Assembly (NCBI GenBank): GCA_021186555.1
Contig: JAJKFL010000005.1
Coordinates: 27,406,635-27,470,634, forward strand
Direction of reading: 5' to 3'
Length of the DNA: 64,000 nt
DNA from: Reticulitermes speratus
Taxonomy: Eukaryota > Arthropoda > Insecta > Blattodea > Rhinotermitidae
In this document: positions 23,364-36,800 of the stretch, in pieces
Position numbering within the stretch: position 1 is the first letter of the stretch
Layout of the letters: each line of letters begins with the position of its first letter
Notes under the pieces: model-generated
The model's input: the letters and a program-made list of their open reading frames with translations, nothing else
What the model was told of the DNA's origin: nothing
The model's database searches: none
Made by a program: the position numbers and the translations under genes

Positions 23364-24356
23364 TTATCGAACTTCCTGAAACTCCAGTTTGTAGTATGCC
23401 ACTTTCTGAACAGGTCGCTGTAATGGATGTCCAAGTAGTTTTGCCATGTTATCATGCAGTTTTGTTGTATTCCTTGGAACATCAAGTACATATGAAAACC
23501 CTCTGTCATCCAAATCATCTAAGGCACTGAAGATTTCTTCACATTTATTAGCTTCAGAAGGGTCTTCATGGATGTACAAAATGTCCAGAGTGAAATAATC
23601 TGAAGAGAGCAAGAGACTGATAGATTCTTGACCATGAACAAACTTGGGAACACAATGACTTCGGCTGTACAGTAAAACTACTCTGACAGCAAATGGTGGT
23701 GGGGTTGCATTGGGTTCACTCACTTGGGGCAGGGATACATGATCACTAATAACATCAAACAATGCGGACAAATCAAATGTATCACCTTGCTGAATTTCAC
23801 TCATATCCTCTAAAACTGATATGATCTCACTAGGGTCATTTGTGAAGTCTCGAAGCCATGCAGCTGTATCAGACTGTAGAACTACCAGAGCAAATTCATG
23901 ATTTTTGTTGATACTATTTTTACTATGAATGAAAATCTCCGTCACTCTTTTTATCATATATAGAGGTGCATACTTAGTACCGTCCCCTAGTTTGAATGGA
24001 GTATAATTTGGCTCCTCAGAAAGGTCAATGCAAAGAATAATTTTCTCAGGAACATTCATTGCCGGTATATCTCTGCTGGGTACCTTCTGGACTTCTTCTG
24101 ACACGGCTTCAGAGTCATTGCTTACAGTCTCTTCTGGATTGTTACCATTCTTCCCAAGTTCATCATTCTGGGAACTGCTGCCTAATGATGAGGTAGATGA
24201 TGAACGAGAAATGTCCAAGTTACTTCTTGGAACGTTTAGGTTATCTGTATGAGGTGTAACCTCCATACCTTCACTGTCATCCTCACTTGCTTCATTATTA
24301 ATTTTCACGTGCTGTTTCTCCAGAGGCTCGGTTTCCATTGCTGCGCGTTTACTCAT
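23364..24356 (-). CDS. BABAM1: BRISC and BRCA1-A complex member 1 (MERIT40/NBA1), single exon
   Basis: Scaffold subunit of the BRCA1-A and BRISC Lys63-deubiquitinase complexes, acting in DNA-damage response (nucleus) and in cytoplasmic BRISC. The 330-residue length is close to the ~329 of the human protein. Residues 1-100 are acidic and Ser-rich and probably disordered. A VWA-like domain follows: EKIILCIDLSEE near residue 104 (a degenerate MIDAS-type strand), then HEFALVV, AAWL, PPPFAVRVVLLYSR and an FTLDILYIHE strand. The C-terminal segment carries LHDNMAKLLGHPLQRP near residue 300, the conserved tail. The start is the MSKRAAM methionine, the first ATG in frame. The ORF is intact and has no introns, unlike its neighbours. 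It is divergent from CDC40 with 514 bp between start codons. Confidence 0.92.
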   Translation of the reverse strand: MSKRAAMETEPLEKQHVKINNEASEDDSEGMEVTPHTDNLNVPRSNLDISRSSSTSSLGSSSQNDELGKNGNNPEETVSNDSEAVSEEVQKVPSRDIPAMNVPEKIILCIDLSEEPNYTPFKLGDGTKYAPLYMIKRVTEIFIHSKNSINKNHEFALVVLQSDTAAWLRDFTNDPSEIISVLEDMSEIQQGDTFDLSALFDVISDHVSLPQVSEPNATPPPFAVRVVLLYSRSHCVPKFVHGQESISLLLSSDYFTLDILYIHEDPSEANKCEEIFSALDDLDDRGFSYVLDVPRNTTKLHDNMAKLLGHPLQRPVQKVAYYKLEFQEVR

Positions 24357-24870
24357 CGGTATATTAATTAATACGAACGTATAGTTAAAAGCGTCAATAA
24401 ACAACAATCATTACCTAACGCCTATGGGGGCCTTCTTCACCACAGATTATCTAGTATAATTCTTTACTTCTTATAAGCAGTGATACCAACACAAAATACT
24501 ACTACCACATACATCCTATTCTCATTCAGCCTCTGGGCTCGACGTGGGTAAACGGGAAGCGGCTACTGCACGGGAGTCAGCCGTGCTGAAATGTGCGCAT
24601 ACCTCTTGCGCGTGTAGCACATCTACGGCCGATTACCATACCGTCATGGAACGCACCGCAGCTGTCACATATACCATGCCCTGTCTTTTCGCGTGCCTTC
24701 GTTGGTGGTAGTGTAGCTCGACTTTGTTTTGTGCACAGATCATCAGTTGCGTCGTATGCGTAATTGCGTTGGATGAGCGAAGTACGATGAAGCGGAGGGA
24801 ATAAGATTTCTAAAGCTGAAGCTTCAATGACTCTAGACTGTAATTAACTATATGTGGATTAGTAGTGAAA
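24357..24870. promoter_or_regulatory. Divergent promoter region between BABAM1 and CDC40
   Basis: The two start codons face away from each other with 514 bp between. About 24535-24800 is GC- and CpG-richer than the surrounding DNA, with several GCGC/TGCGCA-type motifs, as in housekeeping bidirectional promoters. I see no clear TATA box, and transcription start sites cannot be placed from sequence alone. Confidence 0.55.
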
Positions 24871-27800
24871 ATGCTCCATTTACAAGAATATGGTAGTAGT
24901 GACGATAATTCGGACAATGGGGAAGTAATTTGGAGGACATAGCCTCACATTTGAAACCTTTGGGTCCTGGTAAATCAATTACCATATTACAGAATAAGAT
25001 GCAAGTGTGTTCTGCCCCAACTGTTGTCCCAACGGTAAGTTTAGAGTCTTATTCAAGTAATTAATACGGCGAATATAAACTGCAAATAGTTGTAACAAGA
25101 ATGTTGCATGCAGATTAATGTTACATTCACAGGGTACTGGGATTAAAATATCTGTATATCGATCGACGTTTCCTATATTCACAGTTATTTCTGTCATTTA
25201 CGGCACCTACATTGTATTTATTATATGATCAGCAGTTCCACCATCCAAGTTTACATTTGTTGTGATAAAACTAGTGTCTATAGATAAATTTTGAACTAAG
25301 TGACAAGGTTAGGGATTTAGGTAGATAAAAATAGATATGTTTGCGTATAACAGTATATGGAAGTGGAATTTAAAGAGGCTTACATGGTTACTGCATTGAA
25401 AATTTGTTCTTAAAGTTATATTGTTTATTTGGTTCTCATAGTTACAAGACATTTTAAGATCATGCACATGAAAATATTTTGTTACAGGGTGCAGTAGAAT
25501 CTCTGCGTCACATTGATTCCATAACAAAGGAGGTGATGTATAATCCCAAATACGACGAATTATTTGCACCTGAGGTGGGACCAGAAAACCCGTTTCAGAC
25601 AAGACAGCAACGTGCCCATAAAAATATGCTTTCAGGTTTTGTTGAGCAGACACATATAAGCGACTTTCAATTTGAAAATCAGCGAAGGACTTTTAATAGT
25701 TACGGTATGCAGAATTTTGTATAATAAGTTATTCATGAGTGTGTTCATTACAGCAAGTGGAATTTTTAGTGTTTATATTTGGACCATCTCTTTTCTTGTT
25801 AATAATGGACATCATCATCTTTCCAAGTTGTGGTGTAGATGTAGTACCTGTGCTTCATATTGCAAAGTTACCTGGTTTGAATTCACCCTTAAGACCAGTT
25901 AATTAGAGCTATTAGTCACTGCAGACAAATGTCAGGAGAAAGTCTTAAAGTGTTGTTGAAAATTCTTGTCATCCTAAACAAGATAGGCAATATACATATC
26001 ATGTAACATTGTGGCACGTTCGTGTAAGCATTGTTGCAGTGGAAAGGCAGCAGTGCGTTCTGTGTGTGTTGTTGAGCTACACGTCACTGTCATCTATATA
26101 AAAGTATTATGAGTTGCACGGTAATGCTTTTATGACAAATTATGTTGCTGGAAAAAATAAAATGTATGTAGGTCTTAATGTAAAGTGCCCGATGCTGCAT
26201 TGAAATAAAAAAAAATGTTTGTTTGCGTATGGCCTCCTGTAGACCTACAATTTGGCTAAACAGATTGTAATGGTAGATAAGTCATTGTACAGTATCTCAG
26301 TTTTTGTAAGTGTTGCCGTAAAACGTTTTATGAGATCAGGTGAAATTAATCAATTATGAAGCAATACGTATTAGATATTATGAGTGTGTGTCTGTATTCC
26401 TGCCTTATTTATCTGGGATGCAAATTGCATCTTCTCTGCATTGCATTATATTGTTGTTTGTGTCTGATCTGCCTCTACCATATTTTTCCACATTGTCTCA
26501 TAAATGGCACGATTTTCAGAAAAAAGTTGTTGAACAAAACGTGTGTTTTGATTTTCTATACAACTTTTGTCTGAAACATTTCTCATTCTAAGAACAATGG
26601 AGCAAGATATTATCATAAATTTACATAGCTTTTCATGTGAAGTACCCATTATGTTGTAAGATTTTATTCAAGCTTGAATTTTCTTGAGATTTTCGAAAAG
26701 TCCTGAAATATCAAATTTCATGAAAATCTGTCCAGTGGGAACTGAGTTGTTCCATGTGGACAGACAGACAAACGGACAGCCAGGCAGACATGATGGAGCT
26801 AATAGTCACTTTCTGCAATTTTGTGAACATGCCTAAAAATGACTGAAACAAATAATAGTCTCTTTAGTTTTCTGTTCCATGCCTATTGAATCACATAATA
26901 ATTCTTCTATTGTAACCAAACTTACTGTCTTCCAGAGAGTATCCGAAATAATGAGTTTGGATGGCTCAATCAGTATAGTGACTGGGTTATGGGCTGAATG
27001 ATGGAATATCAGGACTCAAATTCTACCAGGGTCAAAGCTTTTTCTGTTCATCGATGCATCCAGATACCTCTGGGGCCCACCCTGCCTTCTATCCACAGGG
27101 TACTGGGGCCTCTTTTCATAGGAGTAAAGCAGTTGGGGCACGAAGCTAACCACTCACCTCCACCTAGAAAGAAACAATGGTGCATAACCTCCACTTACTG
27201 AATACATCTTCAAGCATGGCATTCAGCTGATTAATCACAAGGACACCCTTACATTAACCTTTATCTCAAACACATATGAGCCAGGATAGTGTAGACTACA
27301 CAGTGGATGGACCATCTGGGGTTCTATTCCTGACAGGGATGGGAGATTTTCTCTTCTTTTCTTTTTTCTTCTTCATAATGTCCAGACCAACTTTAGGGCT
27401 CACCCAGCCTCCTATTCAGTGGGTACTCGGGGTTCTTCCCCTGGGGGGTAAAGCGGCAGGTTTTTAAAGCTTACCACTCACCTCCATCTGGTGCCGAGGT
27501 TAGGAATGTGTGGGGCTATATCTGTACTCCTTTTCTGTGCCTTCATGGTGTACACAGGGACAGGTTTTTTTTTTTACCTTTTCCCATATGTGATTGACTG
27601 CCATAACTTTTCATGTGCTTTTTTTGTTTCAGGTTCCCATTATTTTTAGTCTATAATTTTTCCCTAAAAAGGATTGTGTAGGCTCATGAGATAACATATA
27701 TGTTGTACGTGTGTGTGTTGGGGGGGGGGGTGTTGCATGTAGGTGTGTTGCTGTAGCCATGTCTGTCCCCGATTTAAACTTTCAAACCATATTACCAATT

Positions 27801-30800
27801 TTTACAAAGAGGGGTATGAATAATATGCCATTTGAGGACCCCTGTAATCATACTTCTTAGCTTCCTGCAGTCACTAACAGCAAAGCAAATGTGGGAGCAG
27901 TATTGGGGCCATTTTAGGTCATGAAATAATGCATGGTTATAGATGTTAGAAATATATACAACTTTTAAACTTTATATTATTTTCATTGGAACATTGCGAT
28001 ACAACTTTTGTTAATGTAATGTTTTTGTAGATAGTAAAATAACAGCATGGTGGTCATGAAAAAATTTACGTAGTGTTCAGTTTGATGGCAGTAACTAATG
28101 AACCATGGAGATAGATAAAAAATGTATGTTTACATTCATGAAATATTGTAAGTCAGTAGCTGCAAACATGGTGTGTGAAACTTGGTGTCTGCTATGGCAG
28201 CAAGGCAGACGTCCTACATAGATGGTGGTGTCCATCATGGCAGACAGTGTGTTAAACTTATTTGGAAGTGATGTTTGATACCATGCTAGTGTTTAGATTA
28301 ACAGGAAGTTAGTCCCATGTGATTATGTCTGGAAAGTGGACAGCTTCCTAGTCTCTGCTTATTCAACTTATTTGCAATTATCTTGCGTGCCCTGAAGATG
28401 TCTGTCTGCACCATCTGCACTGCAGTACTGTCAGTGGTTTTAAAACTATTCCACTGCACTTTCTTTTATAGGATACGCTCTAGACCCCACAGTTGGAGGG
28501 ACACCTGAAGAGACTACACATTTTGTAGGTGCTACAGAAGCAGCAAAGGAAGCTGATGGCAAAACAGTTTTTGAATCAACGAAGGAACGAACATCAGACA
28601 AGAGAAAACGTAGTAAAAATGACAATCCTTCAGATATTGAAGGATTTTTGGGTCCATGGGGAGGTTATGTTGATGAGAAGAGGGTGATGAAACCAAGTGA
28701 AGTTAGTAGATTTTATTTTACAAGTGCTGGAAATGCACAAATAAGCATGTTTGGTATTCCTCTTCAGTGTTTGATTGTCTGTACCTTGAAAGCGTGTTGT
28801 ACAAAGAGAAGTAATGTGGCATAATATATGAAATTTATTAAATGCTACTAATTTATTCAGAAATACTTTTGTTCTGCCTTGTGTTTATTTACTTATGTCT
28901 CAGATATCAAGATTGTAGCCTTGTGGGATGTGATGCCTTGTGTTTTGTAAATGGAGATCAAAATTTTAGAGGAACATCCTGCTTCCTTCTTCAGGAACTG
29001 AAGACTGAAGATTGGGACAGCGCGTTCCACCAAAACATCCATCAAACTACATGGTGTTACATCCTAGAAGATCATAATTTTCACATCTGCTGCTGTGAGA
29101 AAAATAAATCTCGTGGTCTAAATAATGTTTAGTCAAGGTCTGAAGTTCACACACCAGTTTCTGTGAGAATTACTGTTGTCTGGCAAGTGATGCCCACTTT
29201 TTCAGTGGAACCTGCTGCTTCTATCTGTAGGTTATAAGCATTCAGCTGAGCTGGCATACTACATGGCAGCACATTGTAGATGACAGTGATCATCTTATAT
29301 TTAACCATTCATGTAATGGTTACTCCATGTTGTCCAACTAGAATCACAGTTCAGTTTAGTAAACATACTTTAGTAAAGGCTTCAGAAACCGAAGTTTATT
29401 AAAATCTGTTCACAGGGAGTAATTATTACATATAGGTGGCTTGATTGATAGACGCAGTGGAAATTGAGTGCGTTAAGTGCGTATGTGTTGCGGATGCTCC
29501 TGTAAGTGCAAATATACTTACAAGTAAGGAATCGTCTGTAATATTAGCAAATGTGGTTTATAAGTTGATATTAATTAATGATGTTAATTACAGGAAGAAT
29601 CTGCTGAGTTGGAAGAAATTCTTGCTAAACGACAAAAGAGAGGAAAGCAGGTGGATGATAAACCCCTGGAGGAAAAGACAGTATTACACAGTAAGGATAA
29701 GATAAATGTTATGATGTAAGATTATGTGAACTTGTAAGATACAATCATCTACCAATCTAAGCTGAATTGACTTTGCAAGCTGGCAAGCAGAAATCCGTAG
29801 TAGTTTCTTATATTAACCATTCATAATTGTAATTTTTTGTTGTATATGAGACTTCCTGCAAGAAACAGGACATACCTAATAGATTGATATTAAAATTGAC
29901 CTTAAAGAAGTAGGGTGTGAAGTGGATTTGCTTAGCTCAGGGTACAGTCCAGTGAACACAGTAATGAACTCTCAGCTACCATAAAAGACATGGCAATTTT
30001 GATTGGCTGAACACAGCTCTTCAGTCTTTTTCTTTTTTTTTTTTTTTTTTTTTTTTTTTTATTTTGCACAGTGAAATTAGTTGGCTAAAGTGCAAGTATA
30101 ATATTTGAATATATGATTTCCACGCTTGATTATATGACATTTACCATGTGCAGAACATGTTTTTGAAATTTATTGAGTTATTGTAATATTTGATTGTAGC
30201 AACATGTTATGAAATACTAATAATCCAATTTTTTTCCCATAATAAGACATTCTTTGAAAACTGTATTTTAAATATTGCATTTTATTTAGAATTCATCTTA
30301 TATGTTTCAACATAGCACAAATACTGTTTTGTATGTACTAAAATTTTCCCGTACATACTTCAGCTACAGTCTTTGTTACTTGCAAAAGTATTTTGTGTGT
30401 TTTTCATGGGCTCTGATATTAGCATTACTTCGTTTTTCAGTCAAAGATCCAGTGGATTACCAGGGCCGTTCATTCCTGCATGCACCTCAAGATGTTGGTG
30501 TAAATCTACGATCTGAGTCACCCCCAGAGCGGTGCTTTCTTCCAAAAGCACATATCCACACATGGCAGGGTCATACCAAGGGCATCTCTACTATACGTTG
30601 GTTTCCAAAGACGGCACATCTTTTGTTATCCTGTAGCATGGACTGCAGAGTTAAGGTATCTGTCTCAGCAGATGTGACCTTGATCTAGTAGCATGTAACC
30701 CCATCTCCAGTTCCTTTTCTCTGTTACAAATATGATCTTATGCTTTATGATTTTCAGCCCTCTCCCTGGCCATCACTGATGAGGCTGTTTCTGCTGCATT

Positions 30801-33800
30801 TGTAACAGTTCAGTTTGGCTATTCCTGAAAAACTCTTTTCCTATTTCTTGTAGTACACACATATGTATGAAAACCTTCATTATCAGAGAATAGGAATTTA
30901 TTTCCTGGTTCTTGGGATAGGCTGCCATATTTTAATAGCAAGTAACAGTTTATCATCCAATACAAGGGGATTATTAAGCTCCTTTTTCTTCAGGGCTGGT
31001 GGCTGTACCGTAGTCGTAGTCCCTCAGTTTGTGCCAGTTTTCATTTATACAAGCTCCTCCTTTCAAATGAATCATTGGTCCTGGCACCTCTTCTGGGCTA
31101 TCATTGGTTTTTTTTATCATCTAGAACATGCAGATTGTGATCACAGTGACCAGCAACTCCAGAAGTAAGGAATTTACTTTTTTTAATAGGTAATAAAAGT
31201 TTGTGTTATGTTCATATTTTTAATAAGGTGGTACCTAATGTTTGTGCATTTTCCATACAGATTTAATGATGTAACTATTGTTTATGCACAGGCTAATGAC
31301 TGACTAATGAATGTCATTTGAATACAGCAGTTTTTGAGGAATGAATTTAACTCAGAAACTGAGGGATGACTGCATATTAACTTGGGTGAGGGTGGTAACA
31401 GTATTGGCATTGAAAATGTGGAACACTCAACCAGCCGGATCATGCATGTGCATTGTCAGAGTACTGTGATGTATGGCTGATAGGTAAATGTTAAATTTGG
31501 AAATTCTTGCACATCAAGCAGCTATAGTATTGGAGCCGAAAAGTTATGGTATTCACAAGGAAAAACTAAAATGTTCATTCAAGAGTTAAGTAAAAAGGAA
31601 AAGAGGGTGTGTTCAACAAATCTTTTTTGTGAACTTTAAAGAGTTAATAATTTGTAGTGGTAGTTAATCATCACTTGCATAGATCTTCGCCAAATGGTGT
31701 GTTATAGCAATTATTACTCCTGCTTCCATGTCTGTGGTTCAGATCTCAAGCTGGGAGACTGGTTGTCATGACTAATTTTTTTTAAATTGTCCTTATTCCT
31801 CCTAGGCAAAGCAGGCTATTCCTGTTATATCCTCCACAACTAACCATTTATATGCATTCTGTTATTTCTCATTTTACTCTGTATAATGTACGCAGTTGAC
31901 ACAGTTTGTTTAAATTAGCATACAGCAAAATTCCTGGCACTTGAGGAGAGTAGTTCCAATACTGTTTACCAGAAAAAAGCTTCATGAGTGAAACAGATAG
32001 ATCTCGGGACAAGTGCAGAAAGGCCTCCAAGATTTTCTGTATATCAACTGTTGTGGTACCTCCTGACCTCTTGTCTTCTACTCCGTCAGCTTCTTCAGAT
32101 ACGAAGGCTTTAGAAAACACAAGAGGTCCCTGATGACTCCAAACCAGTAGATGAAGGAGATTAGTTGTGTAGCCCAAGTATAGGAGCAGTAATAAAAAAT
32201 TACCTGTGAGAACTTAGGTCAGTACAGGTACTGTTTGGTAATCCAGAATATCCAAAAATCTAGCAAATGTCTGGTCTTGTGCATGCTGGATTAACAGAAT
32301 TTTGCTGTATTTAGTAATTTAATAACCACTTATTTTTAGCTCTATTGCTGTCATGTTATGCAATTTCTGATGTACTCAAACTGGATGATAAAAAGATACT
32401 GTTATTTATGGTGGTTATCTGTTCCTTGCACATGTGCATGACTTGAGAAAAGCACATATCAGGGGAGTTGTGTCTGTTTGTCTGTCTGTCCACAAGTTCC
32501 AGCGGAAACATCTGTGGATAGATAGCTATGAAATCTGACATGGTTAATATCAAATTTCATAGCAGTCTGCCAGGCTGGATGGGTAGATTATGCAAAAAAC
32601 TGATAACCTTTCGAAATAGAGAAACATTTAGGTATGTCATGAGTAAAAGAGTCGCCCCTTTCAATTGATGATTGCTGCTGAAATCTCATGGACAAGAAGG
32701 AAGCTGAACACACTTAAATGGTGGCCAACAGATTGCCCAGTGGCATAATGTGCAGGAGTACTGATGGCCGACAGATTGGCCACCTGGCACTAAGAGGGTT
32801 AATATGATGCTACTGGAGATCACAAGTTTGAACTTTTCAGTTTACAACAGTTGGCAATAACAGAATTGTTGATGCATGGACTTGTGAGTGATGTACTAGG
32901 ACCAAGTCTGAAATTGAGTGACTGTATTAACTGATATTAAGGTTAGTATCCGCAATAACTAAAATTGTACTTAATATTGTTGGTAGGTTCTTCAGAGATA
33001 TTTGGAATAGTTGGAGCAGGGTTGCCAGATTGCAAAGAATACGTATGGGTACTTCGTGCCATTGGGTGGACTACACCATTTCTTCTTCTTAAATTGTATA
33101 TAACCAGTTAATTATGTATTGTTTCAGTTATGGGAAGTATATAATGAGCGTCGTTGCATCAGAACTTACTATGGTCATCGACAGGCAGTGAGAGATGTTT
33201 GTTTCAATAATGCTGGCACACAGTTCTTATCAGCTGGTGAGTAGTATTGGCAGACATGTATCTCTTTGCAGCACCAGTCAACTGAATAAATAAGTTGCAC
33301 AAAGTTATATGCTAAAACCTGCTGCACTGTCACCCAGCCTATACAGCCCAGTGTAGCCTAACCTATCTTAGTACAGGTTTCTGTAATTTATGATTTTAAA
33401 CTGTTTGCTACATAGCAAAACAGTGCGGGGACACACCACACCCAGCCGTGTGCTGTGTTATGTCAAGTTGTGACAGACTGACCAAACTCCGCAAATGTTT
33501 CTTCTCATTATGTGCACATCAGTAATGATCACTTGCATCTCACGCACATGGCATAACAGTGAACAAAGACACTTTACAACATTGCAGAATGGGGTGACAG
33601 AGGAGGAATAACCTTTATTCTGAACATCCTGTTGTGATAATACATAAAATGTAATGAAGTAATCTGTCAGAACAAAAACTTTTTATTGTTGTTAGAGATT
33701 TAGTGTACTTTACAACATGTTTTGGCCAACTTGGCCATCTTCAGGTAATACGCACTGTGTACGAAACACTTGGAACTTATCAACATCAAGTCCTATAAAA

Positions 33801-36800
33801 AGAAATGAGATCTCATTTTTACATATAGTAGTAGTAATATATGAGGTTATGTTATAAAAATAAATCTTGAAGTAGGAGTTATTGTCACTGTTTGGAGTTC
33901 TGTCTTCATCAGTTTTAGGTTGTATTACATAAGGTGCTCAGTTATGGTGTATAATATTACTTTTTGAAGATTTTGTAGGGTAGATTTGTGGGTTTAAAGT
34001 TTTCTTATCTTGAGTATATACTGGGTGAAGGAATTATTATTGTAGAATATATTTTCAGATATGTAATATGTAGGTTATAAGATTCTTATATGGTGAACCT
34101 GGAAAGTAAAGGATAGAATGTATAGGTTGGAGATAGAGAAATATGTTAAAAATAATTAATGAAATGTGGACATTTTTACCAATTTTTGTATAATCCTTGG
34201 AAATTTATATTCATGAGTTTACTGTGGTCTAGTTTTGAAGATATAAAATCTGAAATCAAAACAAATTTCAGTTATTAAGTATAGTGGAGGATACATAAAT
34301 TCTTGTCGTTCTTATGCAAGAAATATGAGTATAAAGATGACTTACGTGGTTTTGTCGAAGAGACAGACACATATATGGATCAGGATTACAATGCATCACT
34401 GTCCAGGATTATACTTTCTTTTCTTGTTACGCTGACAGTGATGATGTCAGTTATTTTCTCTATTCTCTGCAACCCACACTCATCATGGTTTTCATTACAT
34501 ATGATGTGAACAGCAGGACACAAACAAAGGTATATAGTTACAATCACTTTAGCAGGTTGACTTACTGCTATTGCTCCTGCTAGAGAAGTAAGTCTTTAAA
34601 AAGCATTGGAGAATGAAGAATTGTTTCTTTGAGACTGTACTCTTCTGGGTTATGATTCTGTTGTTCTAGTGTGTGGTTAACATGCACCAAACTACAGGTT
34701 GGCAACCCAAAAGATAGCAGTCTCACTTTTCACGGCTCTGAAAACCTCAAATCTCATAGTACAGCACATTATACAAAAGTCTCTTTATTTGTATAATAAT
34801 GAACTTCATGTGTGTTTAGCATATGACCGATACATCAAGTTGTGGGATACAGAAACTGGCGAGTGTGTGTCACGTTTCACAAGTCGCAAAATTCCTTACT
34901 GTGCAAAGTTTCATCCGGATGAAGACAAACAACATCTGTTTGTTGCTGGAACATCAGACAAGAAAATCATCTGTGTAAGTCAGCAAAATATTTATGTCAG
35001 TCCATGTTCCGTTGAATTAAATTTTTGTTGTATCTTTGCACAACATGGTTTTTCTTAAAACTGTTCTATTTGTTTTCAGTGGGATGTGCGATCAGGAGAA
35101 ATTGTTCAAGAATATGACCGACATCTTGGTGCAGTTAATACAATTACGTTTGTTGATGAGAATCGGAGATTTGTAACAACATCTGATGACAAAAGTCTTC
35201 GTGTGTGGGAGTGGTAAGTTCTAGACTGTATTGCATATCTTACAAGCTCTTTATTAATACAGGCAGTTCTCGTTTTATGCCTGGGTTACCTTCCTGAAAA
35301 ATGTTGCACAAATCAAACACAAAATTCCCATTTAAAACAGTGTATTTCCTGGGTGTTAGGGGATTGAGAACCTCATCTTATATAGTGTATGAATATACCA
35401 CTAGTGGACGTACGGACCTGTAGAGATATATGTACTGTATATACAGTATATATACATTTCTAAAAACAGTATACATACATTTCTATACAATATACAGTCA
35501 AACTCGGTTATAGTGTCATCAAAGGGACCAAATAAATTGTGTCATTATAAACGAGTGTTGCTGTAAGTGAGGTGTCTGGTAAATGTGAAGTAAAAATATT
35601 TCAAGACAAAATACAGGCCTGCAGGCATAGTACTTAATGTTAACACTGTGATCTACATCAAATTTATATTGCAATTAAAATTTAGAAATAATAAAAACTA
35701 CTCTTCTATAATTGTAAATTTCCATACAGGTTTATGCTAAAGAATACATTAAATTAAAATTAAAATTTAGGAAGAACAGAAGTTATCATGAGAAGAGGAC
35801 CACACACTGGTACATTGTCACTTCTCTGTTGCTAAAACCACTTAAGCAGTGCCTCATCAACGTCACTTTGTTCAGGCTTTTGAAGTTACTTTATTCTCGA
35901 TCCTTGCTGTTCAAACGCACTAATAATTTTGGTTCTGTTCTTCCAAATTATTTTGTTGGTACAATTTACAAGACCAAATTCCCAACACTGTGACTGTAGC
36001 CATGTTATCATGTTACCAGTCTCTGTGCACTGCAGGAGTAGGAATGTAGAGGGCAACATTACACACAAAGTGAATTACCTTTACTACTGTAATTTTCCAG
36101 GCCTGGAATTTATGTTGCTACCTGAAAAGGTAGAGGGCTTGTCTTCTGAAGGACGAGGAGAGGGTGAATTCTCAAAATAATCTACTTCTTGGAAAATTAT
36201 GTTGGAACCGATGACTGGTAATGTCATTATGTCCGAGGTAGATGCTCTTACATGTGTCATACTAAGCAAGGCAGGAAAGCACGTGCCTTATGGGGAATTA
36301 GTTGGTGCCACACAATGTATAACGCTATAGCCAAAGGTGTCGCACAAACCGAGGTCATAATAACCTAGTTCAACTGTGTTTATTTAATCACAAATTAAAA
36401 AACCAACAAATGCACTGTATTTCCACAAGTATAGTGTAATGCCCCTACTTATGTTTCAGCTTTACCAAGCCATCATCAGGGGGTCCAAAGTTTACATATA
36501 CAGTAGAACCCCTGTATCCGCGGTTTACCGTGGCCCAAAAATATTAACACATTCACTGCCAAAGTCGACCATGGTCGATTTAAGTATTTACGTTTTAGTT
36601 TGCCAGCGTTAGTTGATCTAAAGTTTACTCTGCACTTTTATATACAGGGTTTGCTACTATCCGCGGTTTCGGGCATCCGCGGTAGGTCTTGGAATGTATC
36701 ACCTGCGGATGCGGGGGGACTACTGTACTTAACATCCATTATTTGTCCAATAACATAACATATATCACACATAAAACAAGCTTCATTATCACTGGTAGAC

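Noticed and set aside
35886-36068. Transposase fragment within the 35495-36376 element
   Set aside because: The minus-strand frame is open for 60 codons but shows no DDE or CENP-B-type motif I can point to.
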